Positions 27,499 to 35,752 of a DNA stretch of 64,000 nucleotides are shown piece after piece; the first letter of the stretch is position 1, and each line of letters starts with the position of its first letter. The notes under the pieces are model-generated. The model had not been told where the DNA came from and did not search any database. It saw only the letters and a list, made by a program, of their open reading frames with translations. Origin of the DNA: Kocuria dechangensis (lineage in GTDB: Bacteria; Actinomycetota; Actinomycetes; Actinomycetales; Micrococcaceae); the NCBI RefSeq assembly GCF_014636775.1, contig NZ_BMEQ01000014.1, forward strand, positions 1 through 64,000. Reading direction: 5' to 3'. Position numbers and translations under genes: made by a program.

Positions 27499-28023
27499 TC
27501 AGAGACTTGGCATGGGCAGTTCGTGAATGCGGCGGTACAGCGTGGCCCTGGACACCGCGAGGTCGCAGGCGACCTGGATGACCGTCTCCCCGGCCTCGAC
27601 CAGGCGCAGGGCGTTGCGGACCTGGGAGCCGGTAAAGGTCAGGCGCCGCCCGCCCAAATCCTTGCCGGCGACCCTCCGCTTGGCCACCGAGTCGGGGATC
27701 CGCTCACACTTGATCTCCAGCTCCATCTGGGCCAGGACCGCAATGACAGTAAAGGTCACCGAACCCATCGGCGTGTGGGTGTCCAGGTCTCCCCCACCCA
27801 CGTTCAGCACCCGTAACCCGGTGCCCCTGCCCCTCAGCGCATCGGCGCATCGGCGCATCGGCGCAGGCCAGCATGTTCTGCGTCGACCGACCACTCGCTG
27901 GAGTCGTGGTAGCGCCATAACACGACACGGCGTGCTGATGGGACTGCCGCACGCCAGCATGCAGCAGGTCATGCACTTGTCGGTCCGCATCCTGGTGCCG
28001 CGTCGACACTCGCGCATATCCTC
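27499..28023 (-). pseudogene. Serine recombinase remnant, copy 3
   Basis: The N-terminal catalytic segment GYARVSTRHQDADRQVHDLL, with the Ser of ARVST, survives at about 28015-27960. A deletion and frameshifts follow, and then the C-terminal part resumes in another frame: LNVGGGDLDTHTPMGS, LEIKCERIPDSVAKR and the helix-turn-helix SRATLYRRIHELPMP. Three tandem GCGCATCG octamers at 27837-27860 help explain one frameshift. The 5' end abuts the IS element at 28024, and its start codon is missing. The protein cannot be made. Confidence 0.85.
27837..27860. repeat. Three tandem GCGCATCG octamers
   Basis: Three exact 8-bp units in a row inside recombinase remnant 3. The related copy at 57.7 kb has no such expansion here. 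The unit length is not a multiple of three, so the expansion shifts the frame. Confidence 0.8.
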
Positions 28024-28025
28024 TA

Positions 28026-28050
28026 AGAAGTGGTTTCAATAATCAGTGTT
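28026..28050 (+). repeat. Left terminal inverted repeat of the IS element
   Basis: AGAAGTGGTTTCAATA followed by nine more bases, matching the inverted right end at 21 of 25 positions. Confidence 0.75.
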
Positions 28051-28363
28051 TGAGCCGCCAGCCCTGGCCCGCGCCCCCGTGGGGATTCTCAAGGGTTCGG
28101 TGACGGCATAGGGGGCATCCGGCGAGTAGAGATCGCTTCCTCCGTTCCCGCGCCGACGTCGATCAGCGTGCGCGCTGGGCGGTGCACCGGATCGAGCGTC
28201 TGGATCGATCGGAAGATGACGGAGCTGCGCGCGGGCCTCCCCCAGGACATGACCACGCTCGGGCACACTGGCATCGATGACCTCGAACTCCGCGGCATCC
28301 ACTTCGCCCAGATGGAGGACCCCGACGTGCTGACCGACCGCGCCCACGAGAACCATTGATCCG
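28051..28363. other. Left part of the element, no secure gene
   Basis: A plus-strand frame (about 28168-28359) would encode a 63-residue peptide ending DPDVLTDRAHENH, four bases before the passenger ORF. It lacks a good ribosome-binding site. On the opposite strand a peptide ALIDVGAG-like TLIDVGAGT resembles a methyltransferase nucleotide loop but has no context. Neither is convincing. Confidence 0.3.
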
Positions 28364-29152
28364 GTGGCCCGTCGAGGACCGGTGTTCAAGGAAGGCGCCT
28401 GGCGCGACCTGGAGCCGATGCAGAAGGGCTTGGTCCTCGGCGTGCTGGCCGGTGCGGTGCTCGCCGTGCTGACGAGGCAACTGTCCTGGCTCGCCGTCGG
28501 GGTCTTCCTCGGCGCCGGGGCCGGCTACCTGGTCGGTCGCCGACGGCACACGCAGCTCCAGACCGGCCACCACGCACAGAACGCAGCCGTCATGAGCAGC
28601 ACAGAGCACCGCCCGGAGGAGACGCCCGAGCACCGGGAGGAACGGCTGCGCTGGGCCGCCACGTACCGCGGCACCCGGATGCTCGAAGGCAAGACGGACC
28701 GAGCCGGAGCCCTGGGGCAGATCCGCGACACCGTTCCGGGCTTCGGTCCCGAGCGCTACGAGAGCGAGCTCGAAGCGGCTCTGGCGCGGATCGAGCAGTA
28801 CCGGGTGGGTGTGCGGGCCCGTCGTGCCAAGAATCTGGCCCAGGCCCGGGAGATGGATGTGCTGAATGCGGTGTTCGCCCTGCACTACTTCAACCGCCGA
28901 TTCTCCGGGCACGTCGGGGAGTACGGCCTGGGGCGGATCGACCCCGAGGAAGCACTGGGGGATCTCTACACGCGGAAGCAGATCGCCGAGGCGGTGACCC
29001 GCTCCAACGCTCTGATCGAGGAGGGGCTGCGCATGGGCATCGGACCCATGGACATCCACGCGGACATGGACCGCCTGCGGGCCGCCCACCCCGGCTTCAA
29101 CGACCGCGCGCTCAGTGATGCTGTGAACTGGGGGTACCTCATCCACCGCTGA
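28364..29152 (+). CDS. Passenger protein of the IS element: membrane-anchored hypothetical
   Basis: A 262-residue protein from a GTG start (an ATG at 28411 is an alternative). Two short hydrophobic segments (GLVLGVLAGAVLAVL and AVGVFLGAGAGYLVG) lie at residues 22-60, followed by a His- and charge-rich linker and a helical C-terminal domain of about 170 residues (MDVLNAVFALHYFNRRFSG; DPEEALGDLYTRKQIAEA; DAVNWGYLIHR). I do not recognise the family. Loss of coding frame is not apparent, so it looks intact. It lies between the transposase and the left inverted repeat, so it is probably cargo. Confidence 0.6.
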   Translation: MARRGPVFKEGAWRDLEPMQKGLVLGVLAGAVLAVLTRQLSWLAVGVFLGAGAGYLVGRRRHTQLQTGHHAQNAAVMSSTEHRPEETPEHREERLRWAATYRGTRMLEGKTDRAGALGQIRDTVPGFGPERYESELEAALARIEQYRVGVRARRAKNLAQAREMDVLNAVFALHYFNRRFSGHVGEYGLGRIDPEEALGDLYTRKQIAEAVTRSNALIEEGLRMGIGPMDIHADMDRLRAAHPGFNDRALSDAVNWGYLIHR

Positions 29153-29226
29153 GAGGCGCACAGGCCCCTGAGCTCGACACCGGATGCCTCGTCCCCACAG
29201 TGTGGCGAAAGGCGTCAACAGTGCGT

Positions 29227-30054
29227 TCAGGGCAGTCGCCGGGCGCAGATGACCGTGATCGCCAGGGTGGCCACAGCCGTGATCGTGGCTGCGCTGCGGT
29301 CGTAGCGGATGGCCAGTCGGCGGAAGGCGAGCAACCAGGAGATGGTGCGTTCCACGACCCAGCGGTGCCGGCCCAGCCGGTCGCTGGAGTCCACCCCGAT
29401 CCGTGCAATGCGGACGGTGATCCCGCCTCGGCGCAGGTACCGGCGCACTCTCTTGAAGGCGCACGGCCTTGTCCGCGTGCAGCTTGCCCGGCCGGTGCCG
29501 TGGACGCCCTGGCCCCGGTCCTTTGACCGGGGCCAGTCCGTCCAGGATCGGCTCGACCAGCATGGAGTCGTGCCTGTTGGCCCCGGTGATCGCCACCGCC
29601 AACGGCAACCCGTCGACGGTGACCAGCAAGTGGTACTTCGTGCCGGCTTTGCCGCGGTCGGTGGGGTGGGGCCCGGTCAGCTCGCCCCCTTTTTCGCCCG
29701 GACGCTCACCGAGTCCAGAGAAGCCCTTGACCAGTCGAGCGCTCCGTCCTGCCCAAGCTGGTCGAGGACTGCGTGGTGGAGCTTCTTCCACACTCCGGCC
29801 TCCTGCCAGGCCCGCAGCCGGCGCCAGCAGGTGATCCCGGACCCGAAACCCAGCGCGGTGGGCAGTTTCTTCCACGCAATGCCATGCTCGACCACGAACA
29901 GGATCCCCTCCAGCGCGGCCCGGTCATCCACGCACGGGCGTCCCGTCCTCCCGTTCTTCGCTGGCGGTCGAGGCTGGACCAACGGTTCCAGCAACTCCCA
30001 CAACTGGTCGCTGACCAGCTTCTGAAGTGCTCTCTGCCTGGACATGGCGACCAT
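29227..30054 (-). pseudogene. IS5-family (IS427-like) transposase, frameshifted
   Basis: The first frame encodes LQKLVSDQLWELLEPLVQP and CWRRLRAWQEAGVW up to LDWSRASLDSVSVRAKKG. At AAAAAGGGGG (about 29680) the reading moves -1, as in IS elements that use programmed frameshifting, to GELTGPHPTDRGKAGTKYHL and HADKA. Near 29455 one extra base returns the frame to RRYLRRGGITVRIA and the catalytic Glu segment WVVERTISWLLAFRRL. The DDE triad residues are recognisable in order. The second shift is not at a slippery site, so I consider the transposase inactive. Confidence 0.8.
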
Positions 30055-30088
30055 GATCGTCACCGAGCCGAGGGCTTGGCCACCCCTG

Positions 30089-30113
30089 AACACCCACTAT
30101 TGAAACCATTTCT
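30089..30113 (-). repeat. Right terminal inverted repeat of the IS element
   Basis: Read on the minus strand it starts AGAAATGGTTTCAATA. It is the inverse of the left end, and its last base provides the third base of the MFS stop codon. Confidence 0.75.
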
Positions 30114-31591
30114 TAGCGTGTCGTTTCGGGCAGGGCGTCGGCAGGCTCGTGGGTGTCTTCCTCGGTCGCCGGCCTGGCGTTGAGGGTGGTCAGGGCCAGC
30201 GTGGCGGCGGCGAGGAGGAGCCCGGTGGCCACGGTCATCGCGGTGCCGTATCCGGCGATCAGGGCCTGGTCGGTGGGCATTCCCTGGTTCTGCGGGGCGG
30301 CGGTGACGGTGGCGGCGATCCCGGCCAGCACAGCCAGGCCCAGGGCCACACCGATCTGCTGGGCGGAATTGAGCAGTGCTGAGGCGATCCCGGCCTTGTC
30401 CGGGTCGACACGGTAGACCGCGGCCTGGGTGAGGGTGACCGCAACAGCCCCGAAGCCGACCGCGAGAAGGAACATCGCCGGGGCCAGATCCACGAGGTAG
30501 TTCGCCTCAACGGTGATCCTGGACAGCCAGAATGCCGCCGCAGCACTGAGCAGCGCGCCGGCCACTGCGAGGTAGCGCGGGCCGATGCGCAGCAGCATCT
30601 TGGGCGCGGTGCCGGCACCGACGACGATCCCGGCGGCGAAGGGCAGCCAGGAGATCCCGGTGCGCAGCGGGCTGTACTGGAGCACCTGCTGCAGGTAGAG
30701 GGTGATGACATAGAAGGTTCCCATCGGCCCGACCGCGACCAGGAGCATGGTCAGGTAGGCCCCGGAGCGGTTGCGGTCGCGGAACAGGCTCAACGGCACC
30801 AGGGGGTTGCGGCTACGCGACTGCGTGAGCGTGAACACGGCCAGCAGCACCACCCCGGCGGCCACGAGGCTCCAGGCGAGGGGGTCGGTGAACCCGTCCT
30901 CCCCAAACCGGGTGATCGCATACACCAGGGCCACCATCCCGCCGGTACCCAGCCCCGCCCCGACGGCACCGAGCCGGCCGGTGTGAGGCTCGGCGCCGAC
31001 CAGGGTGCGCGAGCCCAGGAGTACGAGCAGCCCGATCGGGACGTTGATGAAGAACACCCACCGCCAGCCCAGGGTGCCGGTGAGCACCCCGCCCAGGAGC
31101 AGTCCGACCACGATGCCCAGACCGGACATCGCCCCGTAGAGCGAGAGCGCGTTGTCGCGCATCTTCCGGTCGGAGAAGGTCGTGGCGATCAGGGCCAGGG
31201 CGTTGGGCGCGGTCAGGGCCGCCCCGAGGCCCTGCACGGCGCGCGCCACGATGAGCACGGCCGTGCTCTGCCCCAGGCCGCCGATCAGTGAGGCGACGAT
31301 GAAGACGGTGATGCCGACCTGCAAGGTCCGGCGACGCCCCCAGAGGTCCCCGATGCGGCCGCCCAGCAGCAGCAGCGCCCCGAAGGCGAGGATGTAGGCG
31401 TTGACGACCCACGGCAGGTGCACCGCTGTGACCCCGAGCTCGCGCTGGATGGACGGCAGTGCGATGTTGACGATCGAGTCGTCGAGCACCAGCATCAGCT
31501 GGGCGGTGGCGATCACCAGCAGCGGGACCAGCCCGCCTGGGGAGCCCCCGGAAGTGTCGGGCCGCACGGCGGCGGAGGCGGCAGAAGGCAT
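30113..31591 (-). CDS. MFS drug transporter, DHA2 family (14 membrane segments)
   Basis: A 492-residue EmrB/QacA-type multidrug proton antiporter. Motif D1 (LDDSIVNIALPSIQREL) is in the first helix, motif A (GGRIGDLWGRRRTLQ) near residues 78-92 and motif C-like (GAMSGLGIVVGLLLGG) near 153-168. Length and the number of hydrophobic segments fit DHA2. The start at 31591 is 50 bp from two CsoR-type palindromes, so expression may respond to copper or electrophilic thiol stress. Its TAA stop codon is created at the IS insertion point; before insertion it would have been TAG, so the protein is probably full length. Confidence 0.9.
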   Translation of the reverse strand: MPSAASAAVRPDTSGGSPGGLVPLLVIATAQLMLVLDDSIVNIALPSIQRELGVTAVHLPWVVNAYILAFGALLLLGGRIGDLWGRRRTLQVGITVFIVASLIGGLGQSTAVLIVARAVQGLGAALTAPNALALIATTFSDRKMRDNALSLYGAMSGLGIVVGLLLGGVLTGTLGWRWVFFINVPIGLLVLLGSRTLVGAEPHTGRLGAVGAGLGTGGMVALVYAITRFGEDGFTDPLAWSLVAAGVVLLAVFTLTQSRSRNPLVPLSLFRDRNRSGAYLTMLLVAVGPMGTFYVITLYLQQVLQYSPLRTGISWLPFAAGIVVGAGTAPKMLLRIGPRYLAVAGALLSAAAAFWLSRITVEANYLVDLAPAMFLLAVGFGAVAVTLTQAAVYRVDPDKAGIASALLNSAQQIGVALGLAVLAGIAATVTAAPQNQGMPTDQALIAGYGTAMTVATGLLLAAATLALTTLNARPATEEDTHEPADALPETTR

Positions 31592-31642
31592 CGGAGAACT
31601 CCTCAGAACAGGGTGCGCGGGAACCGCCGCGCCATCACGTCA

Positions 31643-31689
31643 TACCCCCTGGGGGTACTGTTGAGCTCTACTGTTACCCCCAGGGGGTA
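31643..31689. promoter_or_regulatory. Twin CsoR-type operators
   Basis: TACCCCCTGGGGGTA at 31643-31657 and TACCCCCAGGGGGTA at 31675-31689 are two 15-bp palindromes 32 bp apart, about three helical turns. G/C tracts framed by TA are the known shape of CsoR-family sites. They lie upstream of the MFS gene and also face the csoR/copper-ATPase remnant side. Confidence 0.75.
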
Positions 31690-31857
31690 TTAGTGTCAAA
31701 CGGGGTGAAGGATCCGCGGACACCTCCCGGCGCACCGACAAGGGCATCGCCCCTCAGTGGACCGCTCGGCAACGATCCGGCCTCCCCGCAAGCTGACCCG
31801 AAAGATGCTCATTGACGCGCCCACCCAGCGACCGCGCGCCGGTGGAAACCGGCGGGG

Positions 31858-31967
31858 TCACTTCCCAGCCTGGGTCGCCTCGGCTCGGAAGCGCGCACGG
31901 TACTGCGAAGGTGAGGTCCTGAAGGCGGCCGAGAAGTACTGGCGCAGCGTCACGGGGCCGCCGATGC
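31858..31967 (-). pseudogene. C-terminal fragment of an AraC/GlxA-type regulator
   Basis: The minus strand reads [20 protein letters not shown] and RARFRAE, then a stop codon. This matches the last helix-turn-helix of AraC/GlxA regulators (S.v.LRq.F...fGtSPs.YR.rF). Everything before it is missing, and the homology stops near 31967, exactly where the copper ATPase fragment begins on the other strand. Confidence 0.65.
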
Positions 31968-31969
31968 CA

Positions 31970-32266
31970 GAGGCCGCCGACCTCACCCTGGTGCGCGGGG
32001 ACCTGCGCGCGGCCACTGATGCGATCCGCCTGGCCCGCACGACCCTGTCCACGATCAAGACCACCCTGTTCTGGGCCTTCGCCTACAACATCGCCGCGAT
32101 CCCGCTGGCCGCCGCCGGGCTGCTCAACCCTATGCTCGCCGGAGCCGCCATGGCCTTCTCCTCCGTTTTCGTGGTCACCAATAGCCTGCGGCTGCTGCGG
32201 CTCCACCAACGACACCACGAGCACGCAGGAGCTGACTCTGACCACCGAACCCGTCCAGACCGCTGA
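31970..32266 (+). pseudogene. C-terminal fragment of a copper-transporting P-type ATPase
   Basis: The plus frame contains [39 protein letters not shown] and [15 protein letters not shown], the last 85 or so residues of CopA/CtpV-type P1B ATPases: the end of the hinge region and the last two membrane helices, with the N and SS residues of the metal-binding site. The phosphorylation and metal-binding domains are gone. The frame is open to 31757 only by chance through non-homologous sequence. It is followed by YHS and csoR genes, the usual downstream partners. Confidence 0.85.
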
Positions 32267-32429
32267 CGCCACCGCCGAGTGCCCGGTCATGGCCGGCACC
32301 CCGGTCGACAAGGCCGCCGCCGAGGCCGCCGGACTCTACCGCGACCACGCCGGCCAGCGATACTGGTTCTGCTGCCCCGGCTGCGCCCCGGCCTTCGACG
32401 CCGACCCCGCCCAGTACGCGGCGGCCTGA
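32238..32429 (+). CDS. YHS-domain small metal-binding protein, apparent CTG start
   Basis: About 63 residues containing [17 protein letters not shown] and [16 protein letters not shown], a YHS-type motif with one Cys-Pro and a Cys-Cys-x2-Cys cluster, often linked to copper ATPases. CAGGAG lies seven bases before a CTG codon at 32238 where an ATG would be expected; no ATG, GTG or TTG is near. It may be translated poorly from CTG, or be a decaying gene. It overlaps the end of the ATPase fragment. Confidence 0.6.
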   Translation: MTTEPVQTADATAECPVMAGTPVDKAAAEAAGLYRDHAGQRYWFCCPGCAPAFDADPAQYAAA

Positions 32430-32527
32430 TCCCAGCCTGCGCCCCTGGCGCCGGCGGCCCCGGGCCAGCCCCACGGCTGGTCCGGGGCCGCTGGCCTACC
32501 CGGAACCGACCGAAAGACAAGACCACC

Positions 32528-32869
32528 ATGGACACCACCCCCGTCCCCGACACCACCACCGACACCTCTGCGGCCGAATGCCACACCGTCCACGGCTACA
32601 TCAGTGACAAGGACCGCTACCTGGCCCGCCTCAAGCGCATCGAGGGCCAGGCCCGCGGCATCGCCCGGATGGTCGACGAGGAGCAGTACTGCATCGACAT
32701 CCTCACCCAGATCTCCGCCCTGACCTCCGCGCTGCGCAACGTCGGCCTCGGACTGCTGGACGACCACATGAGGCACTGCGTCGCCGACGCCGCCCAGCTC
32801 GGTGGCGAGGCCGCCGACGCGAAGTTCAAGGAAGCCTCCGACGCCATCGCCCGTCTCGTGCGTTCTTGA
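32528..32869 (+). CDS. csoR: Copper-sensing repressor CsoR
   Basis: A 113-residue all-helical DUF156 protein. Cys55, His80 and Cys84 (EQYCID; DDHMRHC) have the spacing of the Cu(I) ligands Cys36, His61 and Cys65 of Mycobacterium CsoR, so copper sensing is well supported. A polar N-terminal extension of about 25 residues is unusual. Cu(I) binding should release it from G/C-tract palindromes like those at 31643-31689. It follows the YHS gene; the ATPase it would normally control is truncated. Confidence 0.9.
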   Translation: MDTTPVPDTTTDTSAAECHTVHGYISDKDRYLARLKRIEGQARGIARMVDEEQYCIDILTQISALTSALRNVGLGLLDDHMRHCVADAAQLGGEAADAKFKEASDAIARLVRS

Positions 32870-33129
32870 GTGACACCTTCTGGATTAATCGGGCCGTCCT
32901 CACCACGGGACGTTCTGGCGCCGTGAGGGTGGGAAGTTCCCGCAAGAGCGGCCCTTGGGTCCAGCTTGCGCCCATGAGATGCGCAGCAGTTCCGTGCTCT
33001 GCTGATGTCCGGGGACGCCCTGACTGCAGGGTCGATGGCGGCACGCGATGGATCTACTCGTCAGAGGCAGCTGAGGCCCCGGCTTCCCTGGTCGGGAAGA
33101 TTCTCGTGACCGGGCACTGAATGCTGGTG

Positions 33130-34077
33130 TCAGGCCACCTTGGGGGTGCCCTCCGGTGCCTCGTCGAGGGGCACAGCGTCCGGGACGACAGACAACGACG
33201 TGGTTGCCAGCTGCTGGGCAATGCGGCGGAATGCTCCGACATGAGCGCGCCGCTCTCCTGCTCGCAGGGCCACAGCTACTGGTGAATACGTAGCATCCAC
33301 CAGCGGCCGGTAGACCACTCCGGGAAACTGCAGGAAGCGTGTGGCAGAACTGGGGACCGTGTCCACCGCCCCTTGGTAGGCGATCGCCTGAACGCATTCC
33401 GCGACATTCCTCATAGACGCCGCCACGCGACTGGGTTCACCTCTCACGTCATCGCAGGACCAGTAGGAGCGCCACTGTGGTGGTGCCTCTGGGGCGGCAA
33501 CGACAAACGCCTCGTCCACCAGGTCGCTGGGTGAGATCCGGTCGAGGGAGGCGAGCCTGTGCTGGGAGGAGAGGCCGACGACTCGTGGCTGTGCATAGAG
33601 CTCTTGGAGCTTCACCCGCGGGTCCTCCGCTGGTGAGCGGATGAATGCCACGTCGACCTGCTCGGAGACCAGCGCCTCCACCTGGTCGACCATCGACAGC
33701 TCCTGGAAGGACAGCTGGACGTCGGGCATGGCCTTGCGGAAGGCAGAGACGATGAGCGGCGTGAGCTCCCCGGCCCCGTCGAAGAACAGTCCGATCCGCA
33801 GCTGCTGCTGCCCCGCTGCTTGGAGCATGCGGGCCTCCGCACTGGCGTCGGCCATCTGACTGAGGATCTCCTGGGCGCGGGGTAGAAAAGCCTCCCCGGC
33901 CGGGGTGAGCGCCACCCGGTTGGCGGAGCGGTCGAACAGCTGGGCGCCGACCTGCTTCTCGAGGCGGGCGATCTGCTGGCTGAACGAAGGTTGTGAGATG
34001 TGCATCCGCTGGGCGGCGCGCCCGAAGTGCAGGGTCTCCGCGAGCACCATCATGTACTGCAGCTGCCGGATATCCAC
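33130..34077 (-). CDS. LysR family regulator of the aminotransferase module
   Basis: A 315-residue LysR regulator with its helix-turn-helix at residues 15-45 ([20 protein letters not shown]) and an effector domain beginning [16 protein letters not shown]. It starts at a GTG (34077) preceded by GGGAGG. It is divergent from the class III aminotransferase gene, and the 72-bp element shared with the hydrolase gene at 47043 lies between them. The inducer is presumably an amine or amino acid of the module (inference). Confidence 0.88.
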   Translation of the reverse strand: MDIRQLQYMMVLAETLHFGRAAQRMHISQPSFSQQIARLEKQVGAQLFDRSANRVALTPAGEAFLPRAQEILSQMADASAEARMLQAAGQQQLRIGLFFDGAGELTPLIVSAFRKAMPDVQLSFQELSMVDQVEALVSEQVDVAFIRSPAEDPRVKLQELYAQPRVVGLSSQHRLASLDRISPSDLVDEAFVVAAPEAPPQWRSYWSCDDVRGEPSRVAASMRNVAECVQAIAYQGAVDTVPSSATRFLQFPGVVYRPLVDATYSPVAVALRAGERRAHVGAFRRIAQQLATTSLSVVPDAVPLDEAPEGTPKVA

Positions 34078-34100
34078 CCAAGCCTCCCCCCGTCGGGCCC

Positions 34101-34172
34101 TGATTGCATTGGCCTATCGGCCGATCGCGAAGTGCTCATTGTCCGTGACGAACGCCACACCGCATGCTCTTT
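34101..34172 (+). promoter_or_regulatory. 72-bp upstream element, copy A
   Basis: This segment is about 80 percent identical to the reverse complement of 47091-47162, including GCCTATCGG, GAAGTGCTCATTGTC and CCGCATGCTC. It ends 43 bp before the aminotransferase start codon. Copy B ends 47 bp before its own gene, so spacing is conserved. A shared promoter/operator is likely. Confidence 0.6.
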
Positions 34173-34215
34173 CCAAGGCTTATACAAGGATACGCGCAAG
34201 CGGAAAGACGGATAC

Positions 34216-35583
34216 ATGTTCTCTGTTCAATCGAGGGAGGTCACCGACCTCCTCCGCACGGACCTCAAGCACCTGATCCACCCGCACCAGCCCTCCTGGG
34301 CCACCGACCGGGTGATCATGGTCGAGGGCCAGGGCTGCCGGATGACCGACGCGACCGGACGGGAGTACCTCGATGCCACCGGCGGGCTGTGGCTGGCCCA
34401 GATCGGCCACGGCCGGGCGCAGATCGCCGAGGTGGCCGCCGCGCAGATGCGCAAACTGGAGTACTTCACCGCCTTCTGGGACTTCAGCAACGACCAGGCC
34501 ATCGAGCTCTCGGAGCGTCTGATCTCGCTGGCCCCGGAGCGGATGGCGAAGGTGTTCTTCACCTCCGGCGGTTCCGAGGGCGACGATGCGGCGATCAAGA
34601 CCGCCCGCTACTACCACTACCTCAACGGCCACCCGGGCAAGAACTGGATCCTCTCCCGCCACACCGCCTACCACGGCCTGGCCTACGGCGGCGGCTCGGC
34701 CACCGGGTTCGCCGACATGACCGAGGGCCAGGGACCGCACCTGCCCCACGTCTCCCACCTCACCCCGCCGCACTCTTACCGCTCTCACCTCTTCGATGGT
34801 GAGGACGTCACGGACTTCTGCGTGCGGGAGCTGGAGCAGCGCATCCAGCAGATCGGCCCGGAAAACATCGCCGCGATGATCGGGGAACCGATCATGGGCG
34901 TGGGGGGATTCATCATCCCGCCGGCCGACTACTGGCCGCGGGTCCAGCAGGTGCTGCGCCGCCACGACATCCTGCTCATCGCCGATGAGGTCGTCACCGC
35001 CTTCGGGCGCACCGGGTCCTGGTTCGCCTCCCCTGACCTGGGCATGGACCCGGACATCATCGTCACCGCCAAGGGCATCACCAGCGGCTACATCCCCCTG
35101 GGGGCGGTGCTGATGAGCGAGCAGGTCGGCCAGGTCGTCACCTCCGGGCACGGCTACCCGGTGGGCTACACCTACTCCGGCCACCCAGTGGCCTGCGCGG
35201 TGGCACTGAAGAACCTGGACATCCTCGAGTCCGAGGACCTGCTGGCCGCCTCCCGCACCACCGGTGACCTGCTGTACCAGCTGGCCGCCCCGCTGGCCGA
35301 GGAGCTGGAGATCGTCGGCGAGGTCCGCCACGCCGGCATGGGCCTGGCCCTGGAACTAGTCACCGACAAGGAGACCCGCGCCCCGCTGCCGCAACCCGGG
35401 CTAGGGGTGGCCGATGTGATCCGAGACCAGACCGGGGTCATCGCCCGGGTCAGCAGCCCCACCAACCTGGTGCTCTCCCCGCCGCTGATCATGACCGAGG
35501 ACGAGGCGATCACCGCGGTCGCGGCCGTGGCCTCCGTCCTGCGGCGGGTCCGCCCCGACGGCACCATCGCCTGCTATCGCTGA
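34216..35583 (+). CDS. Class III (PLP) aminotransferase, omega-amino acid type
   Basis: A 455-residue fold-type I aminotransferase. It shows [16 protein letters not shown] (phosphate-binding loop), [13 protein letters not shown] (Asp near residue 255, PLP pyridine nitrogen) and [15 protein letters not shown], whose Lys near residue 286 forms the Schiff base. This group transfers an omega- or primary amino group to pyruvate or 2-oxoglutarate, for example from beta-alanine, putrescine or aromatic amines. The ATG at 34216 follows GGAAAG. It probably starts the module, with an amidohydrolase and amine oxidase next. Confidence 0.9.
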   Translation: MFSVQSREVTDLLRTDLKHLIHPHQPSWATDRVIMVEGQGCRMTDATGREYLDATGGLWLAQIGHGRAQIAEVAAAQMRKLEYFTAFWDFSNDQAIELSERLISLAPERMAKVFFTSGGSEGDDAAIKTARYYHYLNGHPGKNWILSRHTAYHGLAYGGGSATGFADMTEGQGPHLPHVSHLTPPHSYRSHLFDGEDVTDFCVRELEQRIQQIGPENIAAMIGEPIMGVGGFIIPPADYWPRVQQVLRRHDILLIADEVVTAFGRTGSWFASPDLGMDPDIIVTAKGITSGYIPLGAVLMSEQVGQVVTSGHGYPVGYTYSGHPVACAVALKNLDILESEDLLAASRTTGDLLYQLAAPLAEELEIVGEVRHAGMGLALELVTDKETRAPLPQPGLGVADVIRDQTGVIARVSSPTNLVLSPPLIMTEDEAITAVAAVASVLRRVRPDGTIACYR

Positions 35584-35752
35584 GCGGCACGAATTTGTCT
35601 CGATCAAGGGGACGCCCAAGCCGCCTCAGCGGAGCCCTTCAGGACCGATGACCCTCCGTGTGAGGGGCACTTCACACACCTGTCAGCTGCGCATGCAGCA
35701 TGGCCATCCGGCCGGAAACGCATGTTCCACCCACTTCGAATGGAGAACTCCG

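Larger units (their letters stand above)
28026..30113. mobile_element. IS5-type element (2,088 bp) with a passenger gene
   Basis: Imperfect terminal inverted repeats (21 of 25 match, both starting AGAARTGGTTTCAATA) bound the region, with TA flanking each side, the target duplication expected of the IS427 group of IS5. Inside are a degenerate DDE transposase (minus strand, right half) and an unrelated 262-residue ORF (plus strand, left half). Removing the element and one TA gives a sequence in which the MFS gene at 30113 ends in its own TAG stop codon and recombinase remnant 3 begins a few bases later. This supports insertion as one unit. Typical IS427 elements are less than half this length. 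Confidence 0.75.

Noticed and set aside
28089-28298. Methyltransferase-like TLIDVGAGT on the minus strand within the IS element
   Set aside because: A single short motif without the rest of the fold; likely chance.
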